DNA of 64,000 nucleotides from NCBI RefSeq assembly GCF_000220395.1, contig NW_004086291.1, positions 1 to 64,000 of the forward strand. Direction: 5' to 3'. Made by a program: the position numbers and the translations under genes. Below the pieces are notes generated by a model. It was not told the origin of the DNA and ran no database searches. It saw only the letters and a list, made by a program, of their open reading frames with translations. The DNA comes from Ichthyophthirius multifiliis. Its lineage: Eukaryota; Ciliophora; Oligohymenophorea; Hymenostomatida. Shown here piece by piece: positions 13,258 to 26,694 of the stretch; the first letter of the stretch is position 1; every line of letters starts with the position of its first letter.

Positions 13258-14611
13258 TTTAATTAATCATTTCTTTAATATCTTTCTTATTAATTACTTT
13301 TTGTTTATTAATATATACTATATAAATATTGAATTTTATTTTAGTAAATTATTAAATTTTATTTGTAATTTTTTTAGTTTATTATATTTAAGATATATAA
13401 AATTTCAGTTTAAATAAATTACATTTTGATTTAATAAAATTTAATATAATTTTTTATCACACAACTATAAAAATAATATTTATTTTTTATTTAATTTATA
13501 AAATTACAATTAAAATATTAAAGTTATTTTCCATTAAGTTATTATTTATTTAATATAATAAAAAGAAATTAAAAATTTTATTTAGAATTTAATGTAATAA
13601 ATAGAAATTAAAATTTTATTTACATTTATTCAATTTATATGAATATTATGTATATATTATATATTTATTTTTATTTTTAGTTTATATAATTTATAAATAA
13701 ATTAATTTTAACTTTATATTTTAATGAAATATTTTCAAAATTAATTAATATTGTGCAGTAATTTTAAATAAAAATTTTTAAATAAAATATTAATAGAAAA
13801 ACATTTAAATTAATATTAATAATATATCCTGATAAACTAAAATTCAAAAAAATAAGGTAATAAAAAATGGGAATTTTTAATTTATGAAAAAAAAAAAACA
13901 GTAAAAAAATTAAATTTAAAATTTAGTTTTTAACAAACAAAATATTAATTATTAATAATATATGTTATTATTACATTTTTATTTGTTATAATTGATTTGA
14001 TTTTTCTAAAATATAAAAAAAAAATAGTTATTTTTTCGAATGAATCTCTTAATTCTGTATTGTTTTTTATCTTTTATTAAAGCATGAATTTTTATCATTT
14101 TTTTGAAATATTTTAGGAAAATAAAGTAAAATTATATTATTTACACTATTTATATGTTTTTTTTAGTATACTTTTTGATTTTAATTTTTATTTATGTATA
14201 GAAATAGAAAAAATATTTCTAACTTATTAGAAAATTCTATTTTTAAATTAAAAAAAGATTTTATAATTACTATGATATTTTCTTTGTATTTTTTTACTAA
14301 ACAAATATTATGTTTATAATATAATTAAAATAATATAGTTAATATTTGGCTATCAACAATAGAATTTAAGTCAAAAATAGAAAAAACCTTGATTTTTAAA
14401 AATAAAAAAATACCGAAACTTGAATAAAAGAACTAAAAAAATTAATAGAAAAAATATATTAAAACTTTTAAATCTTATGTCTGAGACTCTGAGACTGATT
14501 TAAAAAATTCTTAATTTAAATATGTATATTTAAATAATATGTTTAAGTAAAATTTAAATTGTAAATGAATTTAATTGTTTAAATTATATTTAATTTAGCA
14601 ATAACGAAAAT
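13258..14611. other. A/T-rich spacer
   Basis: No convincing gene. A 63-codon plus-strand ORF at 14084-14275 lacks any motif and is not called. Confidence 0.6.
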
Positions 14612-16300
14612 ATGAAGTAAAATAAGAAAATTATCATTATTTATTTTAAAAGAAATGAGGATATTAATAAAACTTTTAATCATAAAGAAAAAAGAAAAAA
14701 AACACAAATATTTACTAATGTACTATCGAAAATTTAGATAGAAAATAATAAAAAAAAAGTTATTGATTTTTTAAATTTGAAGAAAATTATGTTACAAAGA
14801 ATATATTAAAATAAGAAAATATTATGAATAATTTTATAAATAATTAATTTTAAAATAATTATAAAATTCAAAAATTCCAATATTTCATAAATTATAATAC
14901 AGTAAATATATTATTAAATTTATTTTTTAAGTTAATTAATAATTTAATAAAAAGTTAACATTTAAAAATTATATTTAAATTATAAATTTGATTAAAAATA
15001 AAATTTAAAAATTCGCTAAAAAAAAAAAAAGGAAAACTATCAGATTCTATTCAATAAAAATAATATGTGTTTCTCAAATAAATTAAATGTAGAAATAATA
15101 TTGATATTTTTTATATAATAATGATAGTATATTAATTGGCATATTTAAAAATGAAATAAATAAAATTTTATATAAAAAAATAGAAAAAATAAATATGTAA
15201 ACTATTAATTTCATATTAGTTAATTAAAAGAATAACAAAATTTAAAGAAAATAATAGATTCTTATCAATATCGATATATTATAAGTAATTTAAAATTTTA
15301 TTTCAAATGCTTCAAAATTAATTAATGAAGTATTTATTTATATAGGCTACATTATTTTAAAAAATGATGTTTATTAATAAAAAATAAAGAATATGAATTA
15401 TTTGATGTATTTGAATTAGCAGTTGAAGATATAGGAAATAGGAATCAGAATTTCATAAAAAATATACAAAGTATGTATATTTACTATATTTAATAAGTCT
15501 ATTCTTAAAATACAAAAACCTAAGGATAAGAATAAGGTTTGACTATTTATAATAGTATTACAAAAGGTTTAGAATAAAGAAGTTAAAATTATATAAAATT
15601 TGAGTCTTATTAAGGAAATGTTGTAAATATTCATTCCTAATTTTTCAAATAAAATAAAAACATATATTCAAAAAGAAGTATAGAGCAAGTTTAATCTCAA
15701 TTTGTTAGAAACGTAATAATAATAAATTAATTAATTAGTATATTTAAGTAGTAAATAAAATAGTAATATTTATGATTCTTGTAATATTTATGAATCTTTA
15801 AAAATAAACTTGTAATGTTTATGAATCTTTAAAAATAAATAAAAAAATAATAGTTCTTAATATAAACTCAAATTTTTACACTAAAACAATTAGAAAAATA
15901 TATCAATATTGGATAGAAAAATCCCTAGAGTGCTTAAATAATAATTTTAGATGATTGTATTTTTAATATTTATGCATTATCTAAATTTGTGGGTTTATCA
16001 TTTAATTTAATAGTTATTGCTGTTGTTCAGAAGAATTCATATGGATATTGAAATGCAAATCATTAAACCTCTAAAGAAATAACAAAAAATTTTAAATAAT
16101 AAATAAGTTTTTAATTAATCTTTTATTATTTTTTGCACTGCTTTTATAAGATTAGAAAATAAAAAAATTATCTTCTTAAAGGGAATGGATGATTTTATAA
16201 ATAAGGATTAGAAAATGTAGTTTAACATTATTAGCATATTTGATTTAGTAATAAATTATTACTTTTTTTATAAATATAAAAGTTGTACATATATTAATAT
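14612..16300 (+). pseudogene. Broken multi-exon gene ending in a receiver-like segment
   Basis: Coding-like pieces occur in all three plus frames: 14612-14820 starts with Met and is lysine-rich; 15395-15765 contains ELFDVFELAVEDIGN; 15895-16050 contains IIILDDCIFNIYALSKFVG; 16110-16260 contains FCTAFIRLENK and then KGMDDFINKD. The order ILDD-FNIYAL ... TAF ... GMDDFI matches the first strand, fourth strand and C-terminal end of response-regulator receiver domains. The central phospho-acceptor Asp region is not visible and the KP of the usual GMDDFxxKP is KD. I cannot join the pieces with sensible introns, so either the gene is decayed or the consensus is faulty. An imperfect tandem repeat lies in the middle. 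Confidence 0.4.
15763..15840 (+). repeat. Imperfect tandem repeat, ~30-nt unit
   Basis: The phrase GTAAT(A/G)TTTATGAATCTT followed by AAAAATAAA occurs twice almost identically (15781-15810, 15811-15840), with a shorter related copy just before (15763-15780). It carries TGA codons in one frame and interrupts the receiver-like gene. Confidence 0.7.
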
Positions 16301-16322
16301 TATTTTTTTAGTATTAAAAATA

Positions 16323-17686
16323 TCAAATATAAATAATTTTAATAAAAAAAATATATAAATATATAAAATATAATAAAAGAAATATTTTCATTTATTTTTA
16401 CTTTTTTTTTTTATTTTTATTTTGTATAGTTTTCAAGTCTTTGTTGTCATAAATATTATTATATTTAGTTTTAATAATGAATCCAATAGAAATCTTTATC
16501 ATAAAAAGTGTCCAATAAATATGCATTCCGTATAAAATAACAAGTTAAATAAGTAAATACCAATATCCATATTAAATAATATCCCTATAATTTTTTTAAA
16601 AATCAAAATATAACAATAAATATATATTTATATATTATAGTGATTATTACCATGCTTATAATTATCCAATATTTTTCCAACAAGTATAGATTACGCAAGA
16701 AGGGAAAATAACTAATCTACTTGAAATCCAAACAAATAAAGCTGAAGTAACAATTAAATATAAGACATATTTAGATTTGAATTTCATTTCACAATAAGCT
16801 CTTCCTCCTGCAATAATAATATCTCCAACATCATGTAAAATTAAAACAAGAACTGAAACATATAGTATATTGAAACTTCCGCTATAAAAAATAAGACCAG
16901 CAGCCATAAAATGATGTAAAGTATATTCATAAAATTTCTATTCTTCTTTTCTTCTCAATAATATTAATTCTAAAAAAGAAAATAAATGGTTTCCAAATTA
17001 AACCATATGATATATCACTAAATATTCACTTCCTTGACTATCTTGATATATTGGATAATTTTAATATAAATTTTTGCATTCTCCATGCCCTCCTAAGAAA
17101 CTTGGCATCCAAGGAGCATCTTTAAAAGCCCATAAACTAAAAGCCTTTTTTTTAATTAATTTGATTTTTTAAATTTATTTTGATTTTATTTATAATTTTT
17201 TTTACTGTTGTTGATGAGTAATACAAAGTATCATATATCCATTTTAATATTTTGTTTGCTCTTTACTCTCTTTCTATTCCTTTATATTTATCATTTAGTT
17301 TATCATTTGTCCATTCATAACATGATATTTTTATTAAATTTTTTAGAAACTTATTTTTTATTTATGAATAATATAAGAATTTGCTTGTTTTTTTTTTATA
17401 CAAACAATAGAAAAATAACTATAAATGATATTGTATAATAACTCCAAGGAACTACTTAAATATTATTTTCTTAAGCATATTATCTGAATTTTAGAACCGA
17501 TACGAAAAAAAATGAAAAAGCGAAAATTACTATAGAACCTAAAAACTTGAAAAAAGTTTCAAAATCTTATATCAATATAAATTATTTTAATTTCTTTGAA
17601 AAGTTTATAGCGGCTATTTTTACAGATGAAGCATTAGATTCTTCTTAAATTTATAGCTTTTAGTTCATATGAGATTATGCTTTCAT
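16323..17686 (-). CDS. TLC/LAG1-type multi-pass membrane protein
   Basis: About 394 residues in four exons; introns 17350-17401 (52 nt), 17145-17205 (61 nt) and 16585-16650 (66 nt), all phase-consistent. Several membrane segments are seen (for example residues ~55-75, ~85-105). The TLC core is clear: LHHFMAAGLIFYSG followed by LILHDVGDIII, matching the HH and HDxxD residues of the LAG1 motif of ceramide synthases and TRAM/CLN8 relatives. The last helix contains LLIQLVILYGMHIYWTLF, typical of the family, and a lysine-rich tail follows. It is probably an ER enzyme for acyl-CoA dependent N-acylation of sphingoid bases, but TLC proteins of other function exist, and Gly replaces the usual Ser in HDxSD. 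The neighbouring gene is also lipid-related. Confidence 0.85.
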
Positions 17687-19177
17687 ATATTTTCTTTTTT
17701 CGTAATTAATAATGAGAAATTTAACAAAAAAATAATTTAATTATTAATTATAAAAAAAGATAAATAATATATATATATATAAATTTAAATAAAAAATTAT
17801 ACTATTAAATATTTATATTTTTATTTAAATAAAATTTCTTTTTATTTATTATATAATAATATATATTGTTTTATACATTTTTTTTTCCTTTTATGATAAT
17901 AAATTATAAATTTTACTTATATTATGAAACATAATATATTATTTGTTCAAATATAATTTTTTTAAAATAATAATTATTATAAAATTATTTATCTTTCTAA
18001 ATATAATTTATATATGATTTTTAAATTATTACTTTAATTAAATATTTGATATTTTACTTTTATCTATAAAAAATTTATTTAAATTATGAATTTAATTATA
18101 AAATTATTTTATAAAATAATAAGTGCTTTATTTAATACTTAATATTTTTAGATATTTTAATAAATAATGTTTATTATAATAATTTATTTTTATATTTTTC
18201 AAACCGTATATTCTTATCTTATGTTATTTAAGAACTTTTAGTATTAAGAATTTTAATTTTCCATTTCTTTCATTATTGAAATATTATTAATATTTTTATT
18301 TCCATTTTTATTAAAAAAAAGTTTACAAATGATTTAATATATTAATTATATGAAATTTAGATTTTTTAAAATTTTTATAAAGTGTTATTATTCTTTTAAG
18401 TTAAGATAGATCAATAAAATTATCTAAATCTTGTAATATTTTAATGAATTTTTTTATTTTAATTTATTTACTTCTAATATTATAAAAACATAAGAAATTT
18501 CTTTTTGATTAAATAAGATTTAATTTTAAAATACTTTTGATGATGTAAGAACGAGAATAATGCTTCCTTACCTTATAGTAATTACAGTTTCAAATATTTT
18601 TTATTAAAGTATGTATTTTTTTATAAATAATAATAAAATTATATTTAATTGTAAAATAGAAATAAATTTTCATATTAATTATTTTTATAACATAAACTTC
18701 TAAAATTATTATTTATTAAGGATAAATCTTTATCTTAAATATTTTTATATAGGATATAATTAATACTTTTTTTGAATAATGTTTATTTTGGTTTTAATAT
18801 TTTAGATTTTTAAAAGTCTAAATATTTTTTAAAATTTTTTATTTAGATTTTTTTTTGGAAAAAAATCAGCTTTTAAGAATATCTTTATAATTAAGGATTA
18901 TAATTAAATGCTTTTTATTTTTTTAAAATAGATACATAATTTTTGTTGTTGAAAAATTAAATAATGAAAAAAAAAATATTTATTTTAATTTTGATAAAAA
19001 CTACTCATAATTAATTAAATTCCTATTTGATTTTTTATATTTGATGCATTAAAGTTTATATAAATTTATTAAGCAATTAAAAATAATTAAAAATATAGTG
19101 TTAAATTGAAAAAAAAAGTATAAGAAACTAAAAAAATAAAAAAAATTATTTATATTTAATTTTTTTATAAAAATTCT
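17687..19177. other. A/T-rich spacer
   Basis: No confident gene. A plus-strand patch at about 18520-18605 encodes FDDVRTRIMLPYLIVITVSN in one frame and may be a gene remnant; nothing extends it. Confidence 0.5.
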
Positions 19178-20719
19178 TCAAATTTAAAATTTTTATAAAA
19201 ATTCAAAACAAAATAAAAATTATTAATTTTCTTATTTTTTATATTTAAATTCTTATCTAAAATATTAAATGGATTGTCTTTTTAATTCTTTAAACATAAA
19301 TTCCTTCAAATTTTCTTCCTTATTTTAACAATCCAAATTTTTTTTTAAAAAGATCTCAATAATTTTAGCTGTTTAATAATTGAATTCTAAAGTCTTTTCT
19401 GGGTATCTAATCATTTATGATAAACTAAGTTCTTTTAAACAAATTAAAGAAATATCTCCTTATTAGACATGATCCGTATTTTTAATAAAGCACATTAAAG
19501 TATTTTCTGGATTGTTATTGTTTTAAAATATTTGATTACATTTTATTTATCCATCACACCAATACTATTTGCTTTTGCTTTTCTAAAATTTTATATAAAT
19601 AAAAAAATAAAAATTACTTAAAAGTTTCTGAATTTATATATAAAGTTGGATTATTAAATTTAACTTTAAAAAGTTCATTTTTTAAGGGAAAAAGCCAAGG
19701 ATCTAAACAAATAATCGAAAATATCTATTTTGGAAATTTAAATAATAAATATTATGCAGTGCAACCTCCAAAAGAATATCCCATACTAATCACTTTATCT
19801 AATTCTAAAGAAACATTTTCATTAAAGATGTCATTTATTTATTATTTGTCATTTATCAAATTTAAAACTTATTCAATTATATTAATTCTTATTTCTAATT
19901 CTAATTATTTAAACTCTTTATGTTATTGAACTTTTTCGTTTTATGAATCCTTTGTTAGTTTTTCTTCAATTAAAATATCATTATGTTATGGAGCAAATAC
20001 TATATAACTATTTTTTTAAATGTTTATGAATATAAATATAAAAAATACCCTAAAGAAACTAAATGCTTAATTAAGATAGATTAACTGTTTCTTGAACAAA
20101 TATATCCATGCGAAAAAATAATAGGGATAAATGTCTTTTTAGATTAAATCAGCTTAGAATCGGACTGAACTTTAATAGAGATTTTTCTATAAAAGGAAAT
20201 AAAAGGTAGTATTAGAAATTTCGGAATCTTATGCTTTGTGTTTATTTTATGAAGAATATTTTCCCAATAATCGAATTAGAGCATATATTAATCTTTACTT
20301 ATTCCAAATTCCTCTGTTGGATAAAATATACTTACATAAGTATTGCTTTGTTTTAATTTGTATTCTTTAAATCCTGTTTTGATTGTTTGATTTTCAGTTA
20401 ATTTTGTTTCTAGAGGTAAATCATAAATTGGAAATACAAATTGGAATAAAAAATACATGGAGGAAAATATAAATGATATTATTAGCATTATTTGAGATTT
20501 TTGTATAAAATTGTAGATTACAAGAAATATGAAGGATATTAAAAAGAATATTAAGTTACCCCTATTTCCTTCTTGTATTGTTTTTAGAGTAAAAACAGAA
20601 ATTAATAATATTATATTTAATAAATTCTTTTTTTAGGCGATATTATAGAAGTTAATATATTAGTAGATTAAAAATAATGAAAATATTAATATTTCAAAAA
20701 AACTATATTTTTTTCTCAT
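19178..20719 (-). CDS. Platelet-activating-factor acetylhydrolase-like lipase with membrane anchor
   Basis: 486 residues in three exons; introns 20008-20048 (41 nt) and 19578-19617 (40 nt), phases consistent. Residues ~5-150 hold several hydrophobic segments, so the enzyme is membrane-anchored. The catalytic region follows the PAF-acetylhydrolase (alpha/beta hydrolase) pattern: YDLP ... TGF ... VSIFYPTEEF near the start of the domain, IIFSHGYICSRNS, GYIVFAPQHND, the nucleophile elbow ISMGYSFGGCTA, LDPWLFPL carrying the catalytic Asp, and TDHVQQGDISLI carrying the His. The family hydrolyses the sn-2 acetyl or short or oxidised acyl chain of phospholipids. Start is the first Met; upstream is spacer. 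It is on the same strand as the TLC gene but 1.5 kb away, so not co-transcribed by evidence. Confidence 0.88.
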
Positions 20720-20964
20720 TTTTATATATTTATTTTTTTATTATTTTGTGGTATGTAAATTTTTTAATATTAATGTGATTTATTAATTAATATTTTTATT
20801 TTTTTGATTAAATGGAACATATATAATTAATATTTTTTTTTTAATATTAAATTTGCGCCTTTTTAAAAATTAAATACAAATATGCTAATTTCTATATATT
20901 TAAAAATCAAAAAAAAAAAAATTACATAAAAAAGACCTACTTTTTTGTTTAAAAAAAATAAAAA
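20720..20964. promoter_or_regulatory. Bidirectional intergenic region
   Basis: 245 nt separate the divergent lipase (minus) and separase (plus) starts, so both promoters must lie here. Only A/T runs are visible; no named motif can be assigned. Confidence 0.4.
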
Positions 20965-23900
20965 ATGAATTCCATATTAGAAAACATAGATTAAAATAGC
21001 GATTAAATATATTAAAAAATTTTATAAATAAGGTATTTTAATAAATATAAAATAAAAAAAATGAAAAAATAGTTAATTAAAAGATTAAAAAGCAATAAAA
21101 GAAGAAGGAAATTTTATTTTAAATTATATTCAAAAAGCTTACATTGAGAAAAAAATATCAAAAAAAAATTAAAAAAATCTTCTGGAAAGTGTAAAAACAA
21201 TTGAAATATTAAGAAAAAATTAGAAAATAAAAATTGATATGGATACTTTAATATTAAAAATAATCTATATTATGAACGAAAATGAAGAAATCAAAGAAGG
21301 ATTAATGTTAACTAAGTATTATGTTTAATAATTAGAAAAAAAAAAGAAAATAATAATTCTTTTGATTATAATTTATTTTATAATGATTTAGAAAAAGCTC
21401 TTATTCTAAATTGTTTTAAAGAAAAAGATAAAAAATTATTATAATTAATGCTTTTAAGAGCTCAATTGTTACTTAAGATAGGAAAAGGTGTTGAAATATA
21501 TGATGAAGTACGAAATATAATGAAAGTTTCCGAAAAATACTTTCCTGAAATAAAAGAAATATACACTTTGAGACATAAAGGGGTACTAAATTAGCTAAAG
21601 CAATTGTAAAAAATAAGTAATAGAGAAGAAGAAAAAGATTTCTATGTAAATTTAGTAAATGTAAATGAAGATTTATTTATTGGAATGTTAACTGAATTAA
21701 TAATATAAAAAAAAGATGAAGTATATGGATAAAATTTTGTAATAGAAATAATATAAAACATACCAGAAAAATGGCTAGAAAAAGAGAAGATATAGAATAT
21801 AGTATAAATTTTATGCAATAATATTGAAAACGAAGAAACAATGGAAAAAATAATTGTGTTTTTTATTTATATGGAAAATACAAATTTAAAAAATATAGGT
21901 ATTCTGATGAAAATCAGTAGGGATTTAAAGGAAGAAAAAGAAGGAGTTTTTTGGAAAAAGAAAGGGAAAATTCTTTATCGAAAATTTATGAAGAGGACGT
22001 TTTTGAGAATTCTTTTAAGCATTTTGAAAAAATAGAATTTGATAAATAAAAAATGTCTGTTTTTTAATAGAATTTCTGTATTAAAATTTTTAATTAAATT
22101 TAAGATATTAAATCAATGTTTTTTAATAATTTTTTAAATTAAAAATAAATTTTGGAATTTATTTAGAATAAAAAAAAAATTCTTTGGATTAAAAAGATTT
22201 CTTAGAAGATGATACTACATAAGGAATTCAAGTTTAAGAAAATAATTCTTTTTAAGGCTTTAATTAAGATTATTTATATATTTTAAGTATTTAGAATATC
22301 ATTTGTGATTTTTTAGGAAAATAAGAAGTTAAGTAGTTAAATTTATATTTTTTCTTTCTTTATTATGTTAGAACTTTTTAGTAAAAAATACATTTCTTTT
22401 ATAAATTTGAGGTTAGAAATTTACAATTTGAATAAGTTTTGGCTTGTTTAATTCAAGATGCACTTTTTATAGATTCAAAAGATAATTAGGAATCACTTTT
22501 TGCATTTTTTTGTATTGTTTTTGCTACTTTTTATGAATAAAAGTTGCTTTTTTAATAACACTATATTCCTTATTTAAACTCTTTGGTTTAAAATTTAAAA
22601 ACTATAACTTAAGCAATAAAACTGATATAACTTTTTGAAAATTTAAAAGATTTAGAAATAAAAAATGGTGAGAAAATATACTAAAAGATTGAAGAAATAC
22701 TCAATAGAGTATAAAAAAAAGAAGAAAACTATTATTATTTGATAAGTTTATTATTTTTTTAAGAAAGAGAATAATTAATTTATCAAGAGACAGATTTTTA
22801 TAAAATGTTAAATTTTTTGTTAGAAATTTAGACAAAAAAATAATTGAAAATAATAATACAATTGAAAACTTAGAAAAATTAAGTATTTTAATAAAAAGAA
22901 AAGCCTAAGAAAACAGAGAAAATGAAGTTTTAATTTTAATTGTTTATTTAGAATTTCTTTATTTTTTATTTGAAAAAAAACAGAAAATTTTTTAATAAAA
23001 TAAAAATAATATTAGTGATGATAAAGATTTTTTCTTGAATGCTTTTTTTATAGTTTTTTCTATTAATAATTAAGAAGTTTATATTTAGGAATTTCTCTTC
23101 AATTAAAAATTGTGTTTTAATAAAATTCTTTAGATTTCTCTTATTTAAATTTTGTAAAAAATTGAAGAAAGTTAAAATAAAAAATCACTTTTATTAGAAA
23201 AATGTAGTATTGTTTTAAAACTTTGTAGTCTTTTGGTTTAAAAAAATGACTTCTTTTATTAAGAGAAAAAAGAGGAAATTAATAATTTCATGTTTTTGAA
23301 TTAAAATTCCATTTTTTTTAAAGAAATAATACTTCTTATGTAAGATTTAAATGATTTTTTTGCCTCTTTTCTTGATTTTTTTGAAGATTAATTTTCTTTT
23401 GAATACTTTAATTAGGTTTTAAATTGGAAAGAAAGTACTTTAGTTAAATTTTTGGAAGAAACTTTTCAAAAAAAAGATATTATTTATTAATAAACATTCC
23501 TGTAGACGCTTTATTGTGTAAAAGAAACAGCCTTTTATTATGGATTTTATGCTTTATTAGAGAAAGTGAGTATTTTTTTATATACTTTTTATTTATATTT
23601 GGAAAAGAAGCATTCAAATGATAATCTATTGTAAATTTTTAAGGAAATATGTTTATGTGAAATAGCTTTTTGTTTTAAAAAAAGTGAAAAATTTTAAGAT
23701 TATGAGAAAATGGAAAATTTTTTGAAGAAAAATTCACTTTTTTACTAATAAAAAAGAAAGAAGGAAATTTTAGAAGGATATAATTAAAATACTCAATTTT
23801 TTCTTTTTGAACTTTTTTATAAATTTTCTTTAGTTTTTTTTTAGGATGAAAATAATGATTTTTTTTTTCAAAAAAAGATAAAATTTTCTATTTTGAGTTC

Positions 23901-26694
23901 TTAAGTTTAAAACATGAATTAGTTTTTGTTAAAAAAAATAAGAAAAATTCCATTTTATCTTTATTTAAAAATATAGAAATTTTTAAAAATTTAATTTCGT
24001 TTTGCTTTTTAAATGCAAGAGGAAATTTATAAGATATCTTTGGGTAAAAAGAACTTTCAGTTTATGAAAATAATTACTTTAAAGAAGATAATACAACCAT
24101 TTTTTTAAAAAAATAAGATTAGAACTAAACACTCCAGTTCATTTTGAATAGAAGCCTGCTTAAAACTCATAAATCAATTCATTTTTAAATGATTTTCGTT
24201 CTAAAAGAGATTATAAAGATTTTAAAAAAGCTTAATTTTTGTAATTAAATAAACATTTATTTAAACATTATGGAAATTTTCAGTATTAGAACTTTAAATA
24301 TTCAAAGTTTATATACTATAGGGAGATTTGAATTTGAAAAAATAGATTAAAAAAGTTCTTTTTTGGATGCATTTTTCGAAAATATTTTTCAGTTTAATTT
24401 TTGGATGTAAAAAAATCGTCGAAAATCATTTTATTATGAAAAGCTGTCTTCTTTTTTGAAAAATTTAAAGGAAAATTTAGAAAAAAAAAATTATTTTTTA
24501 AAAAACTCTTTACTTATTTTAAATTCAGTAAAATTTTTTGTTTGTTTTTTTGAAAAAAGTTAAAAAAACTGTAAAAAAATAGAAATTTCGGCTTGTTTTT
24601 TCCTCTTTTTTTTGAAAAAAAAACAAGAGTTTTTCTTAAAAAAACGCCATTTGGATTACCCAAAAGAAATTTTGGAACTTTTAGCTTTTAAAAATAAATT
24701 TTCGGATGTTTTTGATATTATATAAAAACTCAAAAATATAAATTTCAGACAACTTTTGATAATAAAAGACTTCTTTGTACTTTAATCTTTATAATTATTT
24801 CATTAAAATTAATTGGAAGATAATTTTGGAGAGTTCTTAGGAATTTTCTAAATTTATAAAGTCATTAATTTGTTTTTCTTTAGCTTTTTTGCCTGTTTTG
24901 ATTTAGAAAACGCAAGAATTTTTTATTATTTATATATTAGATTTGATGAAAATATAAGATTTAAAAGCTTGTAAAATAACGGCAAGGTTTTTTAGGATGA
25001 AAATGAAGGAAAAAAAGAATTTTTTTTAAGTGCAAAATTGCTTGGATTTCAATTTTGGGCAAAAAAAAAGAACTTTTTAATGAAAGAAGAAAAATCAAGT
25101 ATTATTTTGGAAGGAGAAAATAAGAAGAATTTTTTGTTAGAAATGGAAGACTAAGAAGATGAAAAAAATATGAAAAAATTCGAAAACAAAATTAAAAATG
25201 ACATTATATTATTAAATTATTTCGATTTTAATAATGAGAGAGTCCTTTTAATTAATAAATATAATTATTTTTCTAAAAAATATACTATTTTTAGAATAAG
25301 TTGTTAAAAATAAATGAATTATTTTAAGGATTTTCTTTAAGAGTGTTATAAAATATATAATAGTAATTAACAGGATATGAAAGATGAAGAAAAAAAAAGA
25401 AAATCGTAAATAGATCCAGATATTTGGTGGAAAAATAGACATAATAATGATAAATAATTAAATAAGCTTTTGTCTAACTTTTAGTCTATTTTTGACTTTT
25501 TCATAGTAATATTTTTTTAATTTATTATTTTATTTTATATATATATATTTTTTAGTATATCTTCTTTAGCTATAATATTTACTCTTAATAAGATTAAGAA
25601 CTTTTCGATGAAATTAATTTAGCTTTTTAAGATGAAGAAATAAAAAATGAAGATTTTTTATATAATGGATTCTATTAATAAGAAAAAGATAATTTTATAG
25701 AACTTTTCTTTTCTATATTAAGAAATAGTTAATCATTTAATATAAATGAAATTAAATTTAGATCTATTTTTGACTAATATCTTCTATATAATTGTTATTT
25801 ATCAATTCTTTCTTAAAAATAACAAGAAAATATATACAAAAAGCTTATTTAAATAAAATTAAAATTAAAAAATATTTAGGAAGTTGAACTAAAGCCCATT
25901 ATATGGTAATTAAGTGAAAATATAGCAAATATCCCATTTGAATATATGTAAATATTTGAAGATAAGAAATAAACTTTTTATAGAATTCCTTCAATCGAAT
26001 ATTTAGTAAATAATTTAAAAAGTTAAATTAATTAAGTTAATTTTTCACACTCTTTTTATTTATTAAATCCTTCAGGAGATTTATAAACTACTTAAGTAAA
26101 ATTTTAAAAAACTTTTCAAAAGTAAATTTATCATTATTTAAAAAATAACTATAAACAATAAATAAAAATAAAGTATTTATTCTTGGACTGGTGTTGCTGG
26201 AGAACCAATTAGTAGTTAGTTTTTATAAGAAGTACTTTAAAAATATTAATCTTACATATATATTGGACATGGGGCAGGTGAACGATATATAAGTTAAAAA
26301 GAATTAGCAATTTAAATAAAGTCTTCAGTTCTTTTATTTGGATGTTAATCTGGTAAATAAGTTGAATTGAAAAATGATACCCTAGAATTAAATGGTTTGA
26401 GTTTGTTTTATCTTATTAATAATTGCAAAAGTCTTATTGGTAGTCTTTGGGATATTACAGATAAAGATGCTGATAGAATGGTCAAATAAATCATTTAAAT
26501 TTTTTTGGATTAGAGTACTGTTGATAAACCTATAAATTTTGCTTTAGTTTTATTGGAATCTAGAAAGTATTTTTTATATATTTTAAATTATTTTTATTAA
26601 ACTATATTTATTTAGCAAATGTAAACTTAAATATTTAAATGGATCTGTATTTGTATGTTATGGGGTTCCTTCCTATTTTTATATGTAAAGATGA
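20965..26694 (+). CDS. Separase (cohesin-cleaving cysteine protease, clan CD)
   Basis: Roughly 1,800 residues. The first ~1,600 are alpha-helical and repeat-like, as in the separase N-terminal superhelix. The C-terminal protease is unmistakable: NIPFEYM ... RIPSIEYL ... YLLNPSGDLQTTQ ... WTGVAGEPI, then IGHGAGERYI with the catalytic His (codon 26268-26270), LLFGCQSGKQ with the catalytic Cys (26343-26345), IGSLWDITDKDADRM, and the end LKYLNGSVFVCYGVPSY. Clear introns: 21033-21072, 25506-25555, 26122-26173 and 26567-26615. The frame breaks near 21336-21345 (A10 run), between 22050 and 22170 (possible intron), and near 24044-24060, where one base appears to be missing or a 17-nt segment is removed. 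Separase cuts the kleisin of cohesin at anaphase; securin was not found in the window. Ends convergently with the RING gene. Confidence 0.9.

Noticed and set aside
17208-17438. Plus-strand hydrophobic ORF
   Set aside because: Antisense to the TLC gene, spanning one of its introns.
25248-25442. Minus-strand ORF of 64 codons
   Set aside because: Antisense to separase; hydrophobicity arises from the reverse of its Lys/Glu-rich helices.
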